Assembly: GCA_015207585.1 (NCBI GenBank)
Contig: JADEWQ010000042.1
Coordinates: 1-46,351 of the forward strand
DNA length: 46,351 nucleotides
Reading direction: 5' to 3'
Origin: Pleurocapsales cyanobacterium LEGE 06147
GTDB taxonomy: Bacteria > Cyanobacteriota > Cyanobacteriia > Cyanobacteriales > Xenococcaceae
The notes beneath the pieces are model-generated. The model saw only the letters and a list, made by a program, of their open reading frames with translations. It made no database searches and had not been told where the DNA came from. Shown one piece after another: positions 1-6,764 of this stretch. How positions within the stretch are numbered: position 1 is the stretch's first letter; each line of letters opens with the position of its first letter. Position numbers and translations under genes: made by a program.

Positions 1-120
1 ATTGCTGGGCGCATCTTTGATAATGAATACGAGCTAGCCATGACAATTATTCAAGGAATGAACCAACGAAGTCAACAAAGTAATTATCACTTGGAACGTT
101 TTATATTTAATTCTGCCTAG
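1..120 (+). CDS. C-terminal end of an unidentified protein (5' end outside window)
   Basis: Frame 1 is open from the first base to a TAG at 118-120 and gives 39 residues, starting IAGRIFDNEYELAM and ending FIFNSA. No family is recognisable from this tail. It lies on the same strand as the cassette-like genes that follow, about 100 bases upstream of the first, so it could be the previous cassette or the flanking chromosomal gene. Its A+T-rich codon use resembles the rest of the genome more than the G+C-rich gene after it. Open frame and stop are seen; that it is a real gene is inferred. Confidence 0.45.
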   Translation: MAGRIFDNEYELAMTIIQGMNQRSQQSNYHLERFIFNSA

Positions 121-228
121 CTACTTAGTTATATGGAAAACGTCAGTAGAATAATATAGTTGTGCGGCAAAATCTTTACTTATCAGTAGCTTATATTACA
201 ATTGACCGTAATGCATAAGGAGGCGTGG

Positions 229-888
229 ATGAGTCGATGGTTCGTTGGCAGAGAGCGGCAGCGAGGACGTGAGCGAACTGAAGCTTTCAGCGATGCGGTC
301 ATTGCCATTATCATGACGCTCATGTCGGTCGAACTCCTGCAACTGCCGGCCAAAATGGAAGGGCAAAGTTTAGCTACTGCGCTCGCCCATGAGTGGCCGG
401 CCTACCTGTCCTATCTCGTCAGCTTCCTGATTCTTGGTCAAATCTGGTTGACCCATCACAACATGTGGCGCTATATCGAGCGCGTGGACCAAGTATTACT
501 GACCCTGAATATAGGATTGCTCTTATTTGCAGCGGTGATTCCATTTACCACCAGCTTGCTTGCGGAGTATCTGCTTGGGAGTCCTTCTGAACAACGCCTG
601 ACCGCAGCGCTGTATGTAGGAGCCGTCTTGGGTGAAGCGGTATGTTTCAATCTTAGTTGGTGGTGGGCTGCACGGCGAGGACTGCTTGATACGGAGATGG
701 ACCAGCGTCTGGTCCGAGCTATTGCACGTCGCTATCTCCTTGGCCCGCTGCTATATATGGTTGCGTTCAGCTTTGTATTTATCAACGCCGTATGGAGCTT
801 AATACTTTACTTGCTGCTCGTCATATTCTACTTTATCCCCGGTGCTGGCGATCTGCGCCCGGCGCAAGGCAGGGGCGCTCTGAAGTAA
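229..888 (+). CDS. TMEM175 (DUF1211) family membrane protein
   Basis: Predicted six-helix membrane protein of the bacterial TMEM175 family, whose characterised members are potassium-permeable channels. The first helix carries the family signature FSDAVIAIIMTLMSVEL after an Arg (RTEAFSDA), and further hydrophobic helices follow to the C-terminus. The length, about 219 residues, is normal for the single-repeat bacterial form. I chose the ATG at 229 because AAGGAGG at 217-223 lies 5 bases upstream; an in-frame TTG at 202 has no such site. The gene is clearly G+C-richer (GCG, CTG and GGC codons) than the window average and has no HIP1 site, which suggests transfer. It looks like the first gene of the integron-like cassette array. 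The physiological ion is not shown by the sequence. Confidence 0.85.
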   Translation: MSRWFVGRERQRGRERTEAFSDAVIAIIMTLMSVELLQLPAKMEGQSLATALAHEWPAYLSYLVSFLILGQIWLTHHNMWRYIERVDQVLLTLNIGLLLFAAVIPFTTSLLAEYLLGSPSEQRLTAALYVGAVLGEAVCFNLSWWWAARRGLLDTEMDQRLVRAIARRYLLGPLLYMVAFSFVFINAVWSLILYLLLVIFYFIPGAGDLRPAQGRGALK

Positions 889-930
889 TGTGTTGTTGCC
901 TATACCTTGCTCCTTGCCCAAGGTAGGCCG

Positions 931-1060
931 CACAACAAGGCGCTGCATACGATGCCTGGAAACGTGGCAGTTTTCCGTGCAGGTTTTCCGTTCTTCCCGC
1001 GTAGTACGGCGCGGTGCTGTGGTCGTGGGGCGCGTGTGAGCTTGACCGTTATAGTTAGCC
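931..1060 (+). other. Degenerate attC-like recombination site (candidate)
   Basis: The segment opens with CACAACAAGGCGCTGCA, which resembles the left end of many proteobacterial attC sites, and ends in GTTAGCC (1054-1060), an R'-box-like heptamer close to the GTTRRRY consensus. The left arm ACAAGGCGCTGCATACG can pair imperfectly with CGTGTGAGCTTG near 1034-1045. It lies directly after the TMEM175 gene, where a cassette attC belongs. A 64-codon open frame here looks like a by-product of the site. The R'' box is poor and the exact ends are unclear. Confidence 0.4.
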
Positions 1061-1121
1061 TGCTTCAGTTGTCGGTGAAGACAGTCTATTTATCTATCTA
1101 AGTTCAATGTTAAGTTGGCGC

Positions 1122-1132
1122 GAGGTTATCTG
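1122..1132 (+). repeat. Direct repeat GAGGTTATCTG, left copy
   Basis: The 11-base word GAGGTTATCTG occurs here and again at 1691-1701, exactly 569 bases apart, bracketing the thioesterase gene. Its central GTTATCT sits where the G/TT crossover of an integron cassette boundary would be, so the pair may mark the ends of one inserted cassette. It departs from the GTTRRRY consensus in two positions. Seen directly; the meaning is inferred. Confidence 0.5.
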
Positions 1133-1181
1133 TAAGACAATATTATTTTGAGTTTGGTTTGTGTTGGAGAATCTTGAAACA

Positions 1182-1643
1182 ATGGATATAGATTATGCAA
1201 TGGTAGAGCAGTATCTCCATGAGCATATACCGCTCTCCAAGACGATGGCTGTATCAGTTACTTCCATCAATGGAAATGGCGTTATCTTATCTGCTCCGTT
1301 ACTACCCAACATCAATCATCACAGCACTGTGTTTGGTGGCAGTATCTCGGCTGTAGCGATCCTGTCTGCTTGGACTTTCGTTCACGTTCAGCTTCAAATT
1401 CTGTCTATTCCTTGTCGCATTGTGATTCAAAGCAACAGCATAGAGTACATCAAACCAATTGAGGAAGAGTTCCAGGCGCATTGTATGACTCCACCTCGGC
1501 AGAATTGGGAACGTTTTATCACAGCAGTTTCTAAGCGAGGAAAAGGTCGAGTGATACTTGAAGTTGAGGTTTATTCTGGAGGATTGCTGGTTGGGAAATT
1601 TCAGGGTGAGTATGTTGCTCTGAAACTCAAAGAGACAGGCTAA
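1182..1643 (+). CDS. YiiD C-terminal-type thioesterase domain protein
   Basis: About 153 residues that fit the YiiD_C family (hotdog-fold putative thioesterase), found fused to a GNAT domain in E. coli YiiD and free-standing in many integron cassettes. The family-like stretch NHHSTVFGGSISAVA (about residues 45-59) should form the hotdog helix and active-site loop. The substrate is unknown. I prefer the ATG at 1182, with GGAG 12 bases upstream; an in-frame GTG at 1161 would add seven residues but has no ribosome site. The stop lies inside the palindromic segment that follows (GGCTAAC, 1638-1644), as is usual in cassettes. A 114-codon frame on the opposite strand is a shadow. Confidence 0.8.
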   Translation: MDIDYAMVEQYLHEHIPLSKTMAVSVTSINGNGVILSAPLLPNINHHSTVFGGSISAVAILSAWTFVHVQLQILSIPCRIVIQSNSIEYIKPIEEEFQAHCMTPPRQNWERFITAVSKRGKGRVILEVEVYSGGLLVGKFQGEYVALKLKETG

Positions 1644-1701
1644 CATAACGGTGCTGCAATGAATGTTCCAATATGGTTAGCCGAGTTGCAGAGGTTATCT
1701 G
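1643..1701 (+). other. attC-like palindrome after the thioesterase gene (candidate)
   Basis: ATAAC (1645-1649) pairs with GTTAT (1694-1698), and, inside these, CTGCAA (1654-1659) pairs with TTGCAG (1686-1691). Two nested arms separated by short unequal spacers are the R''-L''/L'-R' layout of an attC. The right arm is also the second copy of the GAGGTTATCTG direct repeat. GGCTAAC (1638-1644) with GTTAGCC (1676-1682) is an alternative pairing, and the upstream GTTAGCC at 1054 is also complementary to it. The boxes are not consensus, so this is a weak call resting on symmetry and position. Confidence 0.4.
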
Positions 1702-1774
1702 CCTCTGGTAGTTTTGCTGCTAGCCCTCAAATTCCTGATAGAGAAGCAGCCTAAGGATTGTCTGTTGCTGCTTC
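1702..1774. repeat. Inverted repeat upstream of the GNAT gene
   Basis: GAAGCAGC (1743-1750) and GCTGCTTC (1767-1774) form a perfect 8-bp stem with a 16-base loop, and a second hairpin CAGAGG/CCTCTG lies at 1689-1707. No U-tract follows either, so neither looks like a terminator. They lie in the roughly 120-base non-coding stretch between the candidate attC and the GNAT gene and may be remains of another recombination site. Confidence 0.45.
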
Positions 1775-1819
1775 AACATCAAGTTACCGTAAGATTACTT
1801 GTGGAAGAGGTTTTCAGAT

Positions 1820-2311
1820 ATGACTTTCAAAGATAATGAAATTCTAGAAATTGCAACAGATGAGAAAGTATGGTTAATCTCGATAAAGCCTTGTGATAAA
1901 GAGCGGGATGGGCAGTTTATTCGAGAATTAACTAGAGAAAATTTTTATGATTACTTCACAAGGACAATCGGTTGGAACGAAGAACGCCATAGAGAGGAGC
2001 CGAAGTTTCCAGAACGATATCTTATGTTATTTAGTGAGAGTGATTGCATTGGTTTTCTGTCATTACGAGAACAGCCTAACGGTTTGTATCTTGAGACATT
2101 ACAATTACTTCAGCAGTACCGGGGGCATGGGATTGGCATGGCATTGATGAGAATTGTTGAGGAAGTTGCTAGGAAAAAAGCCAAGGATAGAATTCAACTA
2201 AGAGTCTTCAAAGACAACCCAGTCCAGTCTTTATATCATCGAATTGGATTCAAGGTAATTGAGGATCGGGGCTGGTGCATTCTTATGGAAAAGGTTTTGA
2301 AGGTTGCCTAG
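1820..2311 (+). CDS. GNAT family N-acetyltransferase
   Basis: A GNAT acyltransferase of about 163 residues, expected to move an acetyl group from acetyl-CoA to an unknown amine. The acetyl-CoA loop is visible as QQYRGHGIGMALM (Q/RxxGxG/A motif A), preceded by the strand LYLETLQLL and followed by the C-terminal motif LYHRIGFKVIEDRG typical of the fold. I chose the ATG at 1820 with AGAGG 10 bases upstream; a TTG at 1799 would add seven residues. It sits between two attC-like sites, and its stop is 29 bases before the clear attC at 2341. Small GNATs are among the commonest cargo of integron cassettes. Confidence 0.85.
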   Translation: MTFKDNEILEIATDEKVWLISIKPCDKERDGQFIRELTRENFYDYFTRTIGWNEERHREEPKFPERYLMLFSESDCIGFLSLREQPNGLYLETLQLLQQYRGHGIGMALMRIVEEVARKKAKDRIQLRVFKDNPVQSLYHRIGFKVIEDRGWCILMEKVLKVA

Positions 2312-2340
2312 GAGCAACCCACGGGCGATCGAGCAAAACT

Positions 2341-2404
2341 TCCTAACAATTTACTGCAGGCGCGACGACCCTAACGGGTTGCGGCCTGAGCTCAAACGTT
2401 AAGC
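2341..2404 (+). other. Integron attC recombination site
   Basis: This is the clearest attC in the window. The left outer box is TCCTAAC (2341-2347) and the right outer box is GTTAAGC (2398-2404), which fits GTTRRRY exactly. Inside them CAGGC (2356-2360) pairs with GCCTG (2384-2388), and the central arm GACGACCC / GGGTTGC closes on a short TAAC loop with an unpaired base, as folded attC strands usually show. The site begins 29 bases after the GNAT stop, and the LysE start codon follows its last base by only two nucleotides. That tight spacing is normal for integron cassettes. Symmetry and boxes are seen; recombination activity is not. Confidence 0.8.
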
Positions 2405-2406
2405 CT

Positions 2407-3033
2407 ATGGAAAGTAATTTAACATTTAGTAGTATTGCTGCATTGTTCGGAGCCATGGTTGTTCTGGCTTCCATCCCCAGTGTTAGTGTTTTGACTGTGT
2501 TAGCAAGATCGACCACATCTGGATTTATTCATGGTGCTTTCACATCCATAGGAATAGTGGTTGGCGATATTGTATTCATAATAATTGCCATTTGTGGTTT
2601 ATCGGTTCTTGCTGAAACGATGGGCAGTTTTTTTGTCCTAGTAAAATACCTTGGTGGCACTTATCTTATCTGGTTGGGAACAGCCCTATGGAGGTCAAAA
2701 TCAAACTCCGTTGAAATTGAAGGGGTTATAGAGTCTTCTTTGGTGTCAAGTTTTCTGACTGGACTATTCATTACGTTAGGCGATCTCAAAGCAATCTTGT
2801 TTTATTTAGGTTTTTTTCCTGCTTTTCTTGATTTGTCTACTGTTTCTATTCTCGACACAAGCATTATTATAGTAGTCGCTCTAGTAGCTGTCGGTGGAAT
2901 CAAACTTGGTTATGCATTCATAGCGGATAGAACTAGCTTACTTTTTGATAGGTCTAGGACAAAAAAAATAATAAACATCACCGCTGGAAGTGTAATGATT
3001 GGCGTTGGCGTTTTTTTAATTGTTAAGGCTTAA
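2407..3033 (+). CDS. LysE/RhtB family amino acid exporter
   Basis: A 208-residue polytopic membrane protein of the LysE/RhtB superfamily, which exports amino acids or similar small metabolites. About six hydrophobic helices are visible. Family features include the N-terminal helix with PSVSVLTVLAR, GAFTSIGIVVGD, and the central KYLGGTYLIWLGTALWRSK loop. The start ATG at 2407 lies two bases after the attC right box, so the leader is almost absent, which is typical of cassette genes. The stop overlaps GCTTAAC (3028-3034), the left box of a truncated attC. That heptamer is the exact reverse complement of GTTAAGC at the cassette's own start, as expected for one intact cassette. The substrate cannot be told. 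Confidence 0.9.
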   Translation: MESNLTFSSIAALFGAMVVLASIPSVSVLTVLARSTTSGFIHGAFTSIGIVVGDIVFIIIAICGLSVLAETMGSFFVLVKYLGGTYLIWLGTALWRSKSNSVEIEGVIESSLVSSFLTGLFITLGDLKAILFYLGFFPAFLDLSTVSILDTSIIIVVALVAVGGIKLGYAFIADRTSLLFDRSRTKKIINITAGSVMIGVGVFLIVKA

Positions 3034-3057
3034 CGAAGCATTCCAGCAGACAAGCCA
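3028..3057 (+). other. Truncated attC: left half only
   Basis: GCTTAAC (3028-3034) matches the attC R'' consensus RYYYAAC exactly and is followed by GAAGCATTCCAGCAGAC, which resembles an attC left arm. No matching right arm or GTTRRRY box follows. The sequence instead becomes ordinary genome DNA, with the first HIP1 octamer at 3084-3091 and the end of lepB at 3093. The right half appears to have been deleted, making this the fossil right edge of the array. Confidence 0.65.
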
Positions 3058-3092
3058 AAAAACATATAGATAAATCCACAAAGCGCGATCGC

Positions 3093-3692
3093 TTACCGAT
3101 CTACTTTTTTTTGTTTGAGAGTATAAACCGGACGATTTAACTCACCAATTCGATTCAGAGGCCAGAAACGGAATATTGCCCTACCGATAACATCATTGCG
3201 CGGAACGAATCCCCAATGATGGCTATCATAACTATTGTTGCGGTTATCTCCTAAAACGAGATAGGAGTCAGGAGGTACAATTACTGGTCCCCATTGATAA
3301 TTCGGTGCGGCATTAAGGTAATTTTCTGCTAGGGGAACGTCGTTAACATATACTTTGCTCTGCTTTACTTCTACCTTTTCTCCAGGTAAACCAATTACTC
3401 TTTTAATAAAGGCAGTGTTAAAATTTTGTTCTTTTAAAGTTTCTGTGGGATTAAAAACAACAATATCTCCCCTTTGAGGAGAACCAAAATCATAACCGAT
3501 CTTATCAATAATTAAACGATCGTTAATTTCAAGGGTAGGTAACATCGAACCAGAAGGAATATATCGAGCTTCGGCAACAAAAGTACGAATTCCTAAAGCC
3601 AAAACCAAACTTATTCCGACAGTTTTTATTCCTTCTATCCAGGGATTTTCTTGAGAAGATTTCGAGTGATTCGAGGGATCTTGAAAAGACAT
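3093..3692 (-). CDS. lepB: Signal peptidase I
   Basis: Type I signal peptidase (family S26), which cleaves signal peptides from exported proteins at the outer face of the plasma or thylakoid membrane. The protein has 199 residues with one N-terminal membrane anchor (about 22-40). The catalytic Ser49 lies in [10 protein letters not shown], the general-base Lys96 in [11 protein letters not shown], and the conserved box [14 protein letters not shown] comes near residue 147. Single-anchor enzymes of about 200 residues are the usual cyanobacterial form. It converges on the cassette array and does not share its features: a HIP1 site lies just past its stop. Confidence 0.95.
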   Translation of the reverse strand: MSFQDPSNHSKSSQENPWIEGIKTVGISLVLALGIRTFVAEARYIPSGSMLPTLEINDRLIIDKIGYDFGSPQRGDIVVFNPTETLKEQNFNTAFIKRVIGLPGEKVEVKQSKVYVNDVPLAENYLNAAPNYQWGPVIVPPDSYLVLGDNRNNSYDSHHWGFVPRNDVIGRAIFRFWPLNRIGELNRPVYTLKQKKVDR

Positions 3693-4125
3693 AATTACAA
3701 TTAATTTATATTATTTATATTGGCGAGTTTTTTTTCTAAGTATTATTCTTTATTATTTGATTTTGCTCTTCTGACTCTGCTATTACTTCTTTTCTGTCTA
3801 AGATTACCGATAATTCTGGTTTTCTCTATCTACCGTTGCCTCATGTATCCGCGTCACCACGTCTGCAAGTATTTTGGTAGTTTTGCCGCGGGACATAATT
3901 AATGGTGCAGCGATCGCTAAAGCTAGCAAGAATAAATTATAAACCGAGCCAGTTTGTAGAGCGATCGCAATTTGCCCTAATTAAATGGTCTTACTAAATA
4001 TATATACGCGCTATATGTCATTACTATGTCGGCAATATAGCAAAAGATTTAATTTGCATGGTGGTTTGAGTTTTGTTTGGGCGATCGCCTTCGGTATGAT
4101 GAAAGAAAGTGTTTAACAAATTATC
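3693..4125. other. Intergenic region between lepB and the redoxin gene
   Basis: This holds the divergent promoters of lepB and the thioredoxin-fold gene. It has three HIP1 octamers (around 3909, 3960 and 4080) and A+T-rich stretches. A 60-codon frame at 3720-3902 has a TTG start, no ribosome site and a composition driven by T-runs, so I do not call it. No known RNA motif was recognised. Confidence 0.5.
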
Positions 4126-4689
4126 GTGACTGGAAATACAGAACTGTTCAACCGACGCTTCGCTTCTAATTTTGTTCCTCTGCCTCCTTTTCAAGTGCCA
4201 GCAGTCGGCACCCCAGCACCAGACTTTAGCTTGCCTCGGGTTGGAGGTGGTGAGGTGAGGCTTTCAGATTATCGAGGCAAACAGCCTGTAGTGCTGGCGT
4301 TTACACGGATCTTCACCGAAAAACTATTTTGTCCCTTTTGCTATCCTCACATTCAGGATTTGAAGGAGCGTTATGGAGAGATTAGCGAGAGGTTCGCTCC
4401 CTTCGCTCGCGATCGCGGAGCAGAATTATTAATGATTTCCAGTACCGATACCGTTCAGAGTCAGCAGGTGGTCGAGCGGCTCGATCTACCCTATCCTTTT
4501 TTGTACGATCCCGATTGCACTACTTTCCGACGTTATGGAGCCGGACAAGCTCTCGGAGCACCTTTACCCGCTCAATTCATCATTAATCGCGAGGGTCGCA
4601 TCACTTTCCGGCATTTGTTTTCCTTTATTGATAGTAATGCAGAGACAGATACTATTTTGGCAGAGCTAGATAAGCTTGCGGACGGATAG
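4126..4689 (+). CDS. AhpC/TSA-family peroxiredoxin-like protein
   Basis: A 187-residue thioredoxin-fold protein of the AhpC/TSA (redoxin) family. The peroxiredoxin N-terminus PAPDFSLPRVGGGEVRLSDY is followed by the strand PVVLAFTRIF and a redox motif CPFCYPH (about residues 63-69), in the position of the peroxidatic cysteine. The C-terminal part ends in PAQFIINREGRITFRH, the conserved cis-Pro strand region. It probably reduces peroxides or thiols in the cytosol; the CPFC form belongs to the peroxiredoxin-like group whose substrate is often unknown. The GTG at 4126 is the only good start, with no strong ribosome site. Transcription probably ends at the inverted repeat at 4705. Confidence 0.8.
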   Translation: MTGNTELFNRRFASNFVPLPPFQVPAVGTPAPDFSLPRVGGGEVRLSDYRGKQPVVLAFTRIFTEKLFCPFCYPHIQDLKERYGEISERFAPFARDRGAELLMISSTDTVQSQQVVERLDLPYPFLYDPDCTTFRRYGAGQALGAPLPAQFIINREGRITFRHLFSFIDSNAETDTILAELDKLADG

Positions 4690-4704
4690 GAAAACCAAGG
4701 ATTC

Positions 4705-4742
4705 CAGTTATCAGTTGTTGACTGTTGACTGATAACTGTTTT
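4705..4742 (+). terminator. Perfect 11-bp inverted repeat, possible terminator
   Basis: CAGTTATCAGT (4705-4715) and ACTGATAACTG (4728-4738) pair perfectly around a 12-base loop and are followed by TTTTG. The same CAGTTATCAGT word recurs at 13825-13840, so this is also a member of a dispersed repeat. The T-tract is short and termination is inferred. Confidence 0.5.
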
Positions 4743-4767
4743 GTAAAAAATTACTAAGGAGGAGGAG

Positions 4768-5196
4768 TTGGACGAACGCGCCTATCAATCGCAAGTCGAC
4801 CTCGCGATCGAGACTCTTAAAAACGAACTGCCTGGGCTGTTTGAAACAGATTTATCTTACGATATTTATACAAAAGATATCTTTTTTCAAGATCCGGTCA
4901 ACACCTTCAAGGGCAAACTAAACTATCGCATTATCTTTTGGACTTTAAGGTTTCACGGAAAGCTTTTTTTTACCGAGCTTTACTTTGACCTACACGATGT
5001 TAAGCAGGTGGCTAAAGATACAATTTTGGCTAATTGGACGGTACGCGGTACCCTGCGGGTTCCTTGGAAAGCGCGTATTCTGTTTAATGGCTATTCTACT
5101 TATAAGCTCACTCCAGAAGGTTTAATTTACGAACACATCGATACCTGGGATCGTCGTCCAGGCGAAATTTTACGTCAGTTTTTCCGTAAAGGTTAG
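4768..5196 (+). CDS. DUF2358 family protein
   Basis: A 142-residue protein of the DUF2358 family (SnoaL/NTF2-like), conserved in cyanobacteria and plastid-bearing plants. Recognisable stretches are DLSYDIYTKDIFFQDPVNTF, FKGKLNYRIIFWTLRFHGKL, and the C-terminal GYSTYKLTPEGLIYEHID with WDRRPGEILRQFF. Function is unknown. The start is a TTG at 4768 preceded by the strong site AAGGAGGAGG (4756-4765), which fixes the start despite the rare codon. It is cytosolic, with no signal or membrane segment. It lies 78 bases behind the redoxin gene, with an inverted repeat between, so co-transcription is uncertain. Confidence 0.88.
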   Translation: MDERAYQSQVDLAIETLKNELPGLFETDLSYDIYTKDIFFQDPVNTFKGKLNYRIIFWTLRFHGKLFFTELYFDLHDVKQVAKDTILANWTVRGTLRVPWKARILFNGYSTYKLTPEGLIYEHIDTWDRRPGEILRQFFRKG

Positions 5197-5198
5197 AT

Positions 5199-5262
5199 TG
5201 AAATAGGGAAAAGGAACGGAGAATTATTAACTTTGTAGGGACGTAGCATGCTACGTTCCTAC
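5199..5262. repeat. Dispersed palindromic repeat, copy 1 (TAGCATGCTA core)
   Basis: The segment runs from AATAGGGAAAAG to the near-perfect palindrome at 5235-5262 (GTAGG-ACGTAGCATGCTACGT-CCTAC, one mismatched pair). A related copy, with the same AATAGGGAAAAG start, AACTTT spacer and TAGCATGCTA core, lies at 30448-30520. Two copies in intergenic positions indicate a small dispersed family. Confidence 0.7.
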
Positions 5263-5269
5263 TATAAAC

Positions 5270-5330
5270 ATATAAACAAGGCGGTCTCGCAAAGCGAGTG
5301 CTATCGCATCGCTATCCATCAATCGTAAAG
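5270..5330. repeat. Small hairpin repeat upstream of the MFS gene
   Basis: GGTCTCGCAAAGCGAGTGC contains the stem CTCGC-AAA-GCGAG, the same type of short G+C-rich hairpin seen at 26311-26348 and inside the larger repeats at 16638, 40601, 41108 and 45730. It sits in the leader region of the MFS gene. Function is unknown. Confidence 0.45.
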
Positions 5331-5395
5331 CAGAGCAAAAAATTAGTGAGTTGATGTAAAGTCATCTCCTAAAACTCATCGAGTATCGCGCCATA

Positions 5396-6649
5396 ATGCC
5401 CAAACATCAGCTTTTCACATTACCCAATCTTCATTCCCAAGTTTGGATTCTTGCTGGGGGTAGGTTATTATCCCAAATTGGAACGGGATTTACTCTTTTT
5501 TACGCACCGATTTTTTTTGTCAATCAGGTTGGTTTATCTGCCACCCTTGTAGGTATTGCCTTGGGGAGTGGTTCGCTTTCGGGTACAGTTGGCAGGTTTT
5601 TAGGAGGACAGTGGAGCGATTCTCCTCAGTGGGGACGCAGGCGCACTTTATTAGTTTCTGCTGCAATTTCTGCTTTGGCTGATGTGGTTTTAGCGCTTAC
5701 CTATAATTTTCCCACTCTAGCGATTGGTAATCTCTTAATGGGTTTGGGAGTGGGTTTGTATTGGCCTGCCACCGAAGCGGCTATAGTGGATCTGACAACT
5801 ATCGAGCAGCGCAACGAAGCTTTTGCCATTACCAGGTTAGCCGACAGTCTGGGTTTGAGTTTAGGGGTAGTTTTGGGCGGCGCATTTATTGCGGCAGAGG
5901 GCAATTATCGCCTTTTGTTTGTTATGGATGGTATTTCTTTTGTCATCTTTTTTGCCCTTATTTATGGATTAATTGCTGAAACTTATCAATTCGGGCAAAC
6001 TTCGCCAAAGCCTACTAGAGGATGGTCGATCGCTTTTCGCGATCGCGCTTTGATGATTTATGTAATAGTCAATATCCTCTTTACTACCTACCTATCTCAG
6101 GTACAAAGCACTTTACCTTTATATCTGAAAAATTTTGTTCCGGCAGCAGATGCGGGAACGGGTTTTTCCGAACAAACGATCAGTGGTTTGTTTAGTTGGC
6201 ATATTGTTTTTGCCGCTATTTGTCAGTTACCCGTCGCTCGTTGGCTCAATCGTTTCAGTCGCATTCAAGCTCTAAGCTTTTCTTTATTGTTTTGGGGAGT
6301 TGGTTTTGTTTTAGTTTGGCTGACAGGAGTTACTGCAACTAATCCCCTAATTTGGGCAGTGGTAGCTTTAGGAGTGTTAGCGATCGCAATGGTTTCCTAT
6401 ACTCCTTCTGCTTCGGCTTTGGTGGCAGATTTAGCCCCCGAATCCTTACGAGGTATATACCTATCGATTAATTCTCAATGTTGGGCAATCGGCTATTTAA
6501 TCGGTCCTCCCATTGGTGGCTGGGCGTTAGATCGATCGGCTGAGATTGCTCGCGGATTTTGGCTGGTTGCTGCTATTAGTATCGGTGTTGGTATTTTAGT
6601 TTTGCGGTATTTGGGGAAGGTTTTGGCGACTTGCCCTCGGGTGGGTTAA
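5396..6649 (+). CDS. MFS transporter
   Basis: A 417-residue major facilitator superfamily transporter with about twelve predicted helices in two six-helix halves. The N-terminal half contains GGQWSDSPQWGRRRTLLVSA, a variant of the loop 2-3 MFS motif (GxxxDxxGRRR), and TRLADSLGLSLGVVLGG. The C-terminal half repeats the pattern around RWLNRFSRIQALSF. The substrate cannot be told; the family includes drug and sugar carriers. The ATG at 5396 places the first helix about 12 residues in, which is normal. It is followed by a non-coding stretch and the convergent methyltransferase gene, so it is probably transcribed alone. Confidence 0.9.
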   Translation: MPKHQLFTLPNLHSQVWILAGGRLLSQIGTGFTLFYAPIFFVNQVGLSATLVGIALGSGSLSGTVGRFLGGQWSDSPQWGRRRTLLVSAAISALADVVLALTYNFPTLAIGNLLMGLGVGLYWPATEAAIVDLTTIEQRNEAFAITRLADSLGLSLGVVLGGAFIAAEGNYRLLFVMDGISFVIFFALIYGLIAETYQFGQTSPKPTRGWSIAFRDRALMIYVIVNILFTTYLSQVQSTLPLYLKNFVPAADAGTGFSEQTISGLFSWHIVFAAICQLPVARWLNRFSRIQALSFSLLFWGVGFVLVWLTGVTATNPLIWAVVALGVLAIAMVSYTPSASALVADLAPESLRGIYLSINSQCWAIGYLIGPPIGGWALDRSAEIARGFWLVAAISIGVGILVLRYLGKVLATCPRVG

Positions 6650-6764
6650 GCTGGTCGACATCGAATTGGCTAGTTGAGAAAGAAGTTACCACCTAAAAAC
6701 TAAAACCTAACACCTAACACCTCAGCTTCACTAATCAATTCACAACTCAAATAGGGTGGATTGG

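Noticed and set aside
907-1101. 64-codon frame after the TMEM175 gene
   Set aside because: It overlaps an attC-like site, its NKALHTMP start is what such sites encode by chance, and it has no ribosome site.
1302-1646. 114-codon frame antisense to the thioesterase gene
   Set aside because: Shadow of a well-supported gene; no recognisable domain.
1-3060. Class 1 mobile integron
   Set aside because: No integrase, attI or resistance genes; composition and decay fit a chromosomal array remnant better.
3720-3902. 60-codon frame upstream of the redoxin gene
   Set aside because: TTG start, T-run-driven Leu/Phe composition and no ribosome site.
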